NCBI RefSeq assembly: GCF_020741395.1
Contig: NZ_DYZA01000049.1
Span: 1-18,693 of the forward strand
Reading direction: 5' to 3'
Length of the DNA stretch: 18,693 nucleotides
Source of the DNA: Mailhella massiliensis
Lineage (GTDB): Bacteria > Desulfobacterota > Desulfovibrionia > Desulfovibrionales > Desulfovibrionaceae
Both the position numbers and the translations under genes were made by a program. Under the pieces are notes generated by a model. The model was not told where the DNA came from. It searched no databases and worked only from the letters and a program-made list of their open reading frames with translations. Position 1 is the stretch's first letter. Every line of letters starts with the position of its first letter. Positions 14,124 to 18,693 of the stretch are shown here, one piece after another.

Positions 14124-14809
14124 CAGGCTATCTCACGCACTTTCAGAATGTTGTAGGAGATACCCTCGTCGTACACGTCGATCTGTTCCGTGCGCTTGAT
14201 ATAACTCACCACGCGGATAGTCACGGGCAGGACAAGTATCTCATAGAGCGTTTTCAGCATGGTCTGGGCCAGCATCATAGGGAGCATGTCGGAAAGGGGA
14301 ATGACGCCCGCAAAGGCGAAGGGGAAAAAGATGAGCGAATCCACGCCCTCGCCGAGCAGCGTGGAAAGTATGGCCCGCACCGAAAAATGCTTCCCCCTGG
14401 AGACCACCTTCATCCGGCTCATGACATAGGCGTTCAGAAAGGAACCGGCCAGAAAGGCGAGAAAGCTCGCAGCCGCAATGCGCGGAGCCAGGCCGAAGAG
14501 GTAGTTGAAATGCTCCGCCCCGTCCCAGAAGGGCGCAGGAGGAAGCAGTACCGCAATCTGGCCGAGGGCCGCCACCATAAAATTCATGGCAAAGCCCATC
14601 CAGATGATGAAGCGCGCCCTGCGAAATCCCCATACCTCGGCGATACAGTCGTTGATGATGTAGGAAACAGGAAAGATGATGACGGCCGCGGGCAGGGCGA
14701 ACGAGCCCAGCATGAAAATCTTGGCGGCCAGCAGATTGGAAAGGATGAGGCATGCGCAGAACACGATGCCGAGAGTCATGAACGTCGCAGAAAAGGAATA
14801 CTGTTTCAT
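14123..14809 (-). CDS. yhhQ: Queuosine precursor transporter (YhhQ/COG1738 family)
   Basis: A 228-residue multi-pass inner-membrane protein with about six hydrophobic segments, no signal peptide and the family's Ile-Ile-Asn-Asp-Cys-Ile-Ala-Glu-Val-Trp-Gly motif after the second helix region. The E. coli relative imports preQ0 and preQ1. Being first gene of an operon with queC and queF agrees with uptake of 7-deazaguanine precursors. The ATG at 14809 has no proper Shine-Dalgarno: the bases just upstream are AAAAACAAGCT, and these can pair into a pseudoknot (see the riboswitch entry), which suggests that start-site access is regulated. Which precursor is carried cannot be told from sequence. 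Confidence 0.92.
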   Translation of the reverse strand: MKQYSFSATFMTLGIVFCACLILSNLLAAKIFMLGSFALPAAVIIFPVSYIINDCIAEVWGFRRARFIIWMGFAMNFMVAALGQIAVLLPPAPFWDGAEHFNYLFGLAPRIAAASFLAFLAGSFLNAYVMSRMKVVSRGKHFSVRAILSTLLGEGVDSLIFFPFAFAGVIPLSDMLPMMLAQTMLKTLYEILVLPVTIRVVSYIKRTEQIDVYDEGISYNILKVREIA

Positions 14810-14811
14810 AG

Positions 14812-14841
14812 CTTGTTTTTAACGTGGTTCTCAAGCACACG
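14812..14841 (-). promoter_or_regulatory. Candidate preQ1-I (class I) riboswitch upstream of yhhQ-queC-queF
   Basis: On the minus strand the RNA reads, in order: P1 5' arm CGUG (14841-14838), UG, P2 5' arm CUUG (14835-14832), AGAA plus a C (14827), P1 3' arm CACG (14826-14823), A-rich loop UUAAAAA (14822-14816), and P2 3' arm CAAG (14815-14812). The ATG follows 2 nt later. This is the order and size of the preQ1-I H-type pseudoknot. A U follows P1, a C precedes the 3' arm at the ligand-contacting place, and A residues flank the 3' P2 arm. P1 is only 4 bp and the usual CUAAGG end is absent, so the match is partial. Translational control is implied by the closeness to the start. Confidence 0.5.
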
Positions 14842-15258
14842 GTGAAAAAGGTGAAAATCGTTGCCATGGACAAAGGGATCGGCAGGCGCCCTGTGGGGCA
14901 AAAGCGCAATCTCCTCCTTCTCTGCGCCCGTGTTCAGGCCCCGACCCGGAAGCGACTATGCACCAAAGAGCGCTGCAAGGCAAATGTTCCCCAAAGGGCA
15001 CCTTCCCCTTTTACAAACATATCCTGCCGCGATTCTACAAAAGCGTGACATTACGGTTTTCCATCGTCTCCGCATCTCGGCTTGACAGATGGAATCTTTC
15101 ATGGAAAACATGTCTGGCACTCCGTTCTTTTTCCGATTTTGTAAAAGAACAGAACTCTTATACGACCGGACGCCGCACGGAGCAGCAGGCGGCCGGACGC
15201 CCCTGCCATTCTTCCCGCCGCTTTTTCTGCGGCGGCACGCGTTTACCGGAGGAGTTTC
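14842..15258. other. 417-bp divergent intergenic region between yhhQ and the symporter gene
   Basis: It holds the candidate queuosine-operon promoter, a plus-strand TTGACA at 15082-15087 (no good -10 at 17-18 bp), and a leader hairpin ahead of the symporter (CCGCCGC at 15215-15221 with GCGGCGG at 15229-15235). A 51-codon minus-strand frame from an ATG near 15108 has an SD-like GGAG, but its product is Cys/Arg-rich and unlike any family I know. Confidence 0.4.
14955..14983 (-). promoter_or_regulatory. Candidate promoter of the queuosine operon
   Basis: On the minus strand TTGCCT (14983-14978), 17 bp and CATAGT (14960-14955) give 4/6 matches to each sigma-70 hexamer, about 140 nt upstream of the yhhQ ATG. 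A leader of this length would include the candidate riboswitch. Confidence 0.3.
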
Positions 15259-16497
15259 ATGAAAACACGCATCAGCCTGCCCGCGCAAATGGCCATAGGC
15301 ATGGCCCTCGGCGTGGCCGCCGGCCTTGCCGCACCCTCCATGGGGTTCGACACCGCCTGGTTCAAGCCTATCGGCCAGCTTTTCATCAACCTGATCCGCA
15401 TGGTCGTCGTGCCCCTAGTGCTCACTACCATCGTCGCGGGCGCCGCCAGCGTGGGCGACCTCAGCAAACTCGGCCGCCTGGCTTCCAAAACGCTTATTTA
15501 CTACTTCTGCACCACCGCCGTGGCAGTATTCATCGGCCTTTTCTTCGCCAATATCCTGAACCCCGGCGAAGGGCTCAATCTCTCCACTGAGGGGCTCAAG
15601 GCACAGGCCGTGCAGGCCCCGAAAATGATGGACGTATTCCTCAACATCGTGCCCCTGAACCCCATCGACTCCATGAGCAAGGGCAACATGCTGCAGGTCA
15701 TCTTTTTCGCCATGATCTTCGGCTTCGGCCTGAGCGCCGTGGGCGAAAAGGGCAGAACAGTACTCTCTTTCTTTGAAGGCTGCGCAGAAGTCATGATCAA
15801 AGTCACCAACATGGTCATGATCTACGCCCCCTTCGGCGTATTCGGCCTCATAGCCTTCACCGTGGCCAGCCACGGCGCGGCCGTGCTGCTGCCCCTGCTC
15901 AAGGTCATAGGCGTCATGTACCTCGCCTGCCTCTGTCATGTAATCTTCTGCTACATGCCCCTGGTAAAGGCCTGCGGCCTCAGCATCTCCCTGTTTTTCA
16001 GGATGCTTGCCGCTCCCATGATCATCTCCTTCACCACCTGCTCCAGCGCCGCCGCCCTTTCCACCAACCTCATCCAGGTGCAGAAACTCGGCGCGTCCCG
16101 CCCCGTAGCCTCCTTCTCCATCCCGCTCGGCAACACCATCAACATGGACGGTACCGCCGTGTACATGGGCGTGGTGGCCATATTCGTGGCAGAGCTGTAC
16201 GGCATCCCCATGCCCTTCGACAAGCAGTTTGAAGTGATCCTCGTAGGTGTGCTCGCATCCATAGGTACCGTGGGCGTGCCCGGGGCCGGGCTTCTCATGA
16301 GCTCCATCGTGTTCACCCAGGTGGGGATTCCGCTGGAGGGCATCGCCATCATCGCCGGCATCGACCGCGTGATGGATATGGCCCGCACCTCCGTCAACGT
16401 CCTCGGCGACGCCACCGGCGCCCTTGTCGTTTCCCGCTGGGAAGGCGACCTCGATATGGAAGCCGGAGCCCGCTTCGCCGCTGAAGAAGGCGAATAA
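15259..16497 (+). CDS. Dicarboxylate/amino acid:cation symporter (DAACS/GltP-DctA family)
   Basis: A 412-residue sodium- or proton-coupled elevator-type symporter of the inner membrane, for acidic amino acids or C4-dicarboxylates. Hairpin 1 has the Ser-rich Thr-Cys-Ser-Ser-Ala-Ala-Ala-Leu-Ser at 260-268, helix 7 has Asn-Met-Asp-Gly-Thr at 295-299, and hairpin 2 has Gly-Val-Pro-Gly-Ala-Gly at 339-344. Helix 8 has Asp373 with Arg376-Thr377 and Asn380, then Gly-Asp at 383-384. Arg376 sits where relatives bind the side-chain carboxylate, so an acidic substrate is likely. GGAGGAG precedes the ATG. A terminator 18 nt after the stop makes it a single-gene transcript. The choice among glutamate, aspartate, fumarate and succinate is open. 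Confidence 0.92.
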   Translation: MKTRISLPAQMAIGMALGVAAGLAAPSMGFDTAWFKPIGQLFINLIRMVVVPLVLTTIVAGAASVGDLSKLGRLASKTLIYYFCTTAVAVFIGLFFANILNPGEGLNLSTEGLKAQAVQAPKMMDVFLNIVPLNPIDSMSKGNMLQVIFFAMIFGFGLSAVGEKGRTVLSFFEGCAEVMIKVTNMVMIYAPFGVFGLIAFTVASHGAAVLLPLLKVIGVMYLACLCHVIFCYMPLVKACGLSISLFFRMLAAPMIISFTTCSSAAALSTNLIQVQKLGASRPVASFSIPLGNTINMDGTAVYMGVVAIFVAELYGIPMPFDKQFEVILVGVLASIGTVGVPGAGLLMSSIVFTQVGIPLEGIAIIAGIDRVMDMARTSVNVLGDATGALVVSRWEGDLDMEAGARFAAEEGE

Positions 16498-16514
16498 CCC
16501 CACGCCATGTCTGG

Positions 16515-16545
16515 AAAAGGCCGCCCTTACCGGCGGCCTTTTTTT
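16515..16545 (+). terminator. Intrinsic terminator of the symporter gene
   Basis: GGCCGCC (16519-16525) pairs with GGCGGCC (16532-16538) around 6 nt, flanked by AAAA upstream and a run of seven T downstream. Confidence 0.92.
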
Positions 16546-16661
16546 GCGCCCGGGCAAGGGTTCAAGCTCTTTTCTCCAGCGTTCCCTCCCGGAAGCCGCG
16601 CACTTCCTTCTTGCCATGCGCCCCCTCTTGCCGATACAAACAAAGGCCAAAGGAGCATATC

Positions 16662-17429
16662 ATGATAGCCAAGGCCCGCGCCGACCAGCTCGTTTTTGAA
16701 CAGGGGCTTGCCGAAAGCAAGGAACAGGCCCGTCGCCTCATCATGGCGGGCAAGGTGGCTCTCGCCCCCGATGAGGAGCACCCCGAAAAAAAACCGGAAC
16801 CGGTGCAGAAGCCCGGCCATCCCTACAAGATCACCACGCGCTTCCAGCTTGTAGGCGTGGAGCGCTTCGTCAGCCGGGGAGCCTACAAGCTGCTCACCGC
16901 GCTGGAAGAATACCACATCGACGTGACCGGCTTCGTATGCCTGGACGCGGGCGCTTCCACCGGCGGCTTCACCGACTGCCTGCTCCAGTACGGAGCCGCG
17001 CGCGTCTATGCCGTGGACGTGGGGCATGCCCAGCTGCATGAGCGACTGCGCGCCGATTCCCGTGTCATTTCCCGCGAGGGCGTGAATCTGCGCACGGCCC
17101 CGCCGGAACTCATCCCGGAACAGATAGACATGATCGTAGCCGACGTGTCCTTCATTTCCCTGACTATGGTGCTGCCGCACTGCCTGCGCTGGCTGAAGGA
17201 AGGCGGTATCGCCGTGGGCCTCATCAAGCCACAGTTCGAGGTAGGCCCGGGGCAGACGGTGAAGGGAGTGGTGCGAGACGAAACACTGCGCCAGGAAGCC
17301 GTGGACAGGGTGCTCCGCTTCATGGAAGGCGAAGGCCTGACCTGCCTCGGCGTCACGCCCGCGGCCATACGCGGCCCCAAGGGCAACCAGGAATTTCTGG
17401 CCTACTGGCAAAAAAAAACGCAGCCCTGA
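16662..17429 (+). CDS. tlyA: TlyA-family rRNA 2'-O-ribose methyltransferase (hemolysin A-like)
   Basis: A 255-residue protein with an N-terminal S4 RNA-binding domain (about 4-65) joined to an RrmJ/FtsJ-type methyltransferase domain (about 70-250). The SAM-binding motif Leu-Asp-Ala-Gly-Ala-Ser-Thr-Gly-Gly-Phe is at 94-103. The Lys-Asp-Lys-Glu catalytic set is visible as Lys76 (Arg-Gly-Ala-Tyr-Lys), Asp161 (Val-Ala-Asp-Val-Ser-Phe), Lys189 (Leu-Ile-Lys-Pro-Gln-Phe-Glu) and Glu244 (Gly-Asn-Gln-Glu). Relatives methylate 16S and 23S rRNA and affect capreomycin sensitivity; the older hemolysin name is doubtful. AAAGGAG precedes the ATG at 16662, so the frame's earlier ATG at 16611 is rejected. The glycosyltransferase follows 53 bp later on the same strand, probably in one transcript. 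Confidence 0.93.
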   Translation: MIAKARADQLVFEQGLAESKEQARRLIMAGKVALAPDEEHPEKKPEPVQKPGHPYKITTRFQLVGVERFVSRGAYKLLTALEEYHIDVTGFVCLDAGASTGGFTDCLLQYGAARVYAVDVGHAQLHERLRADSRVISREGVNLRTAPPELIPEQIDMIVADVSFISLTMVLPHCLRWLKEGGIAVGLIKPQFEVGPGQTVKGVVRDETLRQEAVDRVLRFMEGEGLTCLGVTPAAIRGPKGNQEFLAYWQKKTQP

Positions 17430-17482
17430 ACGCCCGGGACGCTCCCCTCCCCACCGCCATTAAGGCGCGCAAAGGAATTCCC

Positions 17483-18541
17483 ATGAAAGACCTCTCCTCC
17501 TTCAGCCCCAGGCGCATCCTCGTCTGCCAGCAGCGGCAGATAGGCGACGTACTGCTTTCCACCCCTGTGTTTGAACTACTGAAACGGCGCTTCCCCGAAG
17601 CGGAACTGCACCTGTTCACGGAAAAAAAGTGCGAGCCTCTTCTGCGCCACAACCCCTTCATCCATGCCTTCCACCTTATCGACAAAAAGGGCGGATTCTT
17701 CCGCCAGCTGAACTTCTATCACAAAGTGGCGGCGCTCGGTTTCGACCTCGTCATAGACCTTCAGCAACTGCCGCGCTGCCGTATGATGACGCGCATGACG
17801 CATGCCCCCGTGAGGCTTTCCTTCCCCTCATCCCTGCTTTCCCGCTGGCGCTACAACTGTCTTGTCCGCCCGGAAGAAGGCTATGCCTCCCGGACCAAAG
17901 TTTCCCTGCTCGCTCCCCTCGGCATACGCTGGCAGGGGGAAGGGCCGCGCATCTACCTTCTGGAAGAAGAACGGCGCAAGGCCCGGGAGCTTCTGAAAAG
18001 CTGCGGCCTGCAAGACGGGCAGCGCCTCATCGCTATAGACTCCACCCATCGCCGCGCCTCCAAGCGCTGGCCTGTGGAACGCTTCGCTGCCCTCATGAGC
18101 CTTCTTGCCGGGCATGATCCTTCGCTGCGCTTCCTGCTCCTGCGCGGCCCGGGGGAAGATGCGGACATTGCCGCCCTGCGCGGGCTCTGCCTGGGCGCGG
18201 GCCTGGCCCCGGAAGCCCTTCTTGTACCTGAGCCCCTGCCGGACATTCGCCTCTCCGCCGCATGTCTCGCCGAGGCTTCGCTGCTTGTGGGCAACTGCTC
18301 CTCCCCTCGCCACATGGCGGCCGCGCTGAACGTGCCGAGCCTCGTCATTCCCGGAGCCTCAGGCACGGCATGGCGCTACCCCTCGCCCCTGCATCGGGAA
18401 CTGCGCCCCGCCCTGCCCTGCCAGCCTTGCTCCAAGACCGACTGCCAAGATCCCCAGTGCCTTCTGCGCGTGACTGCGGAAGAGGCCTTCACCCATGCCC
18501 TGGAGCTTCTGAACACGGCAAAAAGCGTTCCTACCTCCTGA
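17483..18541 (+). CDS. Glycosyltransferase family 9 protein (LPS heptosyltransferase-like)
   Basis: A 352-residue GT-B glycosyltransferase of the heptosyltransferase group (RfaC/RfaF/RfaQ), which adds heptose to the lipopolysaccharide inner core at the cytoplasmic face. The N-terminal Rossmann half opens with Arg-Ile-Leu-Val-Cys-Gln-Gln-Arg-Gln-Ile-Gly-Asp-Val-Leu-Leu (11-25), followed by Ser-Thr-Pro-Val. The C-terminal half has the loop before His-Met-Ala-Ala-Ala-Leu, and the late cysteine cluster (Cys-x-x-Cys-x4-Cys-x4-Cys) seen in many family members. In that loop the common Asp-Ser-Gly is replaced by Asn-Cys-Ser-Ser-Pro, which may change donor handling. AAAGGAATT precedes the ATG. It lies 53 bp after tlyA. 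No other LPS gene is in view, so the sugar and acceptor remain open. Confidence 0.85.
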   Translation: MKDLSSFSPRRILVCQQRQIGDVLLSTPVFELLKRRFPEAELHLFTEKKCEPLLRHNPFIHAFHLIDKKGGFFRQLNFYHKVAALGFDLVIDLQQLPRCRMMTRMTHAPVRLSFPSSLLSRWRYNCLVRPEEGYASRTKVSLLAPLGIRWQGEGPRIYLLEEERRKARELLKSCGLQDGQRLIAIDSTHRRASKRWPVERFAALMSLLAGHDPSLRFLLLRGPGEDADIAALRGLCLGAGLAPEALLVPEPLPDIRLSAACLAEASLLVGNCSSPRHMAAALNVPSLVIPGASGTAWRYPSPLHRELRPALPCQPCSKTDCQDPQCLLRVTAEEAFTHALELLNTAKSVPTS

Positions 18542-18570
18542 ACCGGACGCGCTCTCTCCTGTCAAAAGGG

Positions 18571-18693
18571 GCCCCACCGGCATAGCCGGTGGTTCCTCTT
18601 ATGCGCCTGTAAGGCTTTCTTACCAGCCGCGCCCTAGCAGGCGCATGTACGGTCTGACATCTGCATTTCTGTTACCGGCGGCCCGTAAACGGG
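18571..18693. repeat. Cluster of three consecutive hairpins at the right edge (possible repeat or mobile-element end)
   Basis: A perfect 8-bp hairpin (CCACCGGC 18574-18581, ATA, GCCGGTGG 18585-18592) is followed by a 9-bp inverted repeat (ATGCGCCTG 18601-18609 with CAGGCGCAT 18638-18646) enclosing a smaller one (GTAAG/CTTAC, 18609-18623). CCCGT-AA-ACGGG ends at the window edge (18682-18693). The first hairpin, followed by TTCCTCTT, could also terminate the glycosyltransferase transcript. Such stacked palindromes occur at IS200/IS605-type ends and in REP-like repeats, but no transposase is in view. Confidence 0.45.

Noticed and set aside
14956..15108. 51-codon minus-strand frame with an SD-like GGAG
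   Set aside because: The product matches nothing I recognise, has odd Cys/Arg composition, and lies across the likely promoter and leader of the queuosine operon.
15415..16650. 411-codon open frame on the minus strand
   Set aside because: It lies opposite the symporter gene, which has all DAACS motifs. The antisense product is His/Gly/Glu-rich without a fold pattern.
1..18693. CRISPR array, tRNA, rRNA, prophage or toxin-antitoxin genes
   Set aside because: No regularly spaced repeats, cloverleaf-like segments, rRNA signatures or phage/toxin gene patterns were seen on either strand.

Overview
This GC-rich window, with very short AT-rich islands between genes, looks like the chromosome of an anaerobic sulfate- or sulfite-reducing bacterium of the Desulfovibrionaceae type. 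The case rests on a periplasmic [NiFeSe] hydrogenase, a perR-rubrerythrin oxygen-defence pair, and heptosyltransferase-like envelope genes. The taxon is inferred from gene content, not from a marker gene. No rRNA, tRNA, CRISPR array or phage was seen.

Left edge (1-580): the 5' end of an IS5-like transposase gene (minus strand) enters the window. Just outside it lie a promoter, leader, strong ribosome binding site and ATG on the same strand, which look like the front end of a gene that the insertion interrupted. Next come a GDSL/SGNH hydrolase (582-1124), a P1-family (DmpA/BapA) self-processing peptidase (1463-2443), a minus-strand MFS transporter (2546-3799), and about 400 bp without a convincing gene.

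Redox block (4203-8168): perR and rubrerythrin form a minus-strand operon for peroxide defence. Divergent from them are the small and large subunits of a periplasmic hydrogenase. The large-subunit frame appears to stop at a TGA at 8073-8075, but it continues to TAA at 8118-8120, and the TGA replaces the first cysteine of the C-terminal nickel motif (Asp-Pro-Sec-x-x-Cys-x-x-His). A hairpin suited to a bacterial SECIS follows at once. The small subunit carries ligands for three [4Fe-4S] clusters, as expected of the [NiFeSe] class. A strong bidirectional terminator separates this block from a convergent Bcr/CflA drug exporter.

Minus-strand housekeeping block (8207-14841): a Bcr/CflA exporter, a Do/HtrA periplasmic protease, an FmdB zinc-ribbon protein, tilS, and a tightly overlapped queuosine operon (precursor transporter, queC, queF). 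The RNA just ahead of the transporter start can fold as a compact H-type pseudoknot of the preQ1-I riboswitch kind, which would let the pathway product control its own uptake and synthesis.

Right block (15259-18693, plus strand): a DAACS dicarboxylate/amino-acid symporter with its own terminator, a TlyA-type rRNA 2'-O-methyltransferase, and a family 9 glycosyltransferase. The window ends in about 150 bp of consecutive hairpins that may belong to a repeat or mobile element.

The strongest discoveries are the selenocysteine readthrough of the hydrogenase large subunit, the candidate preQ1 riboswitch, and the apparently IS-interrupted gene at the left edge.
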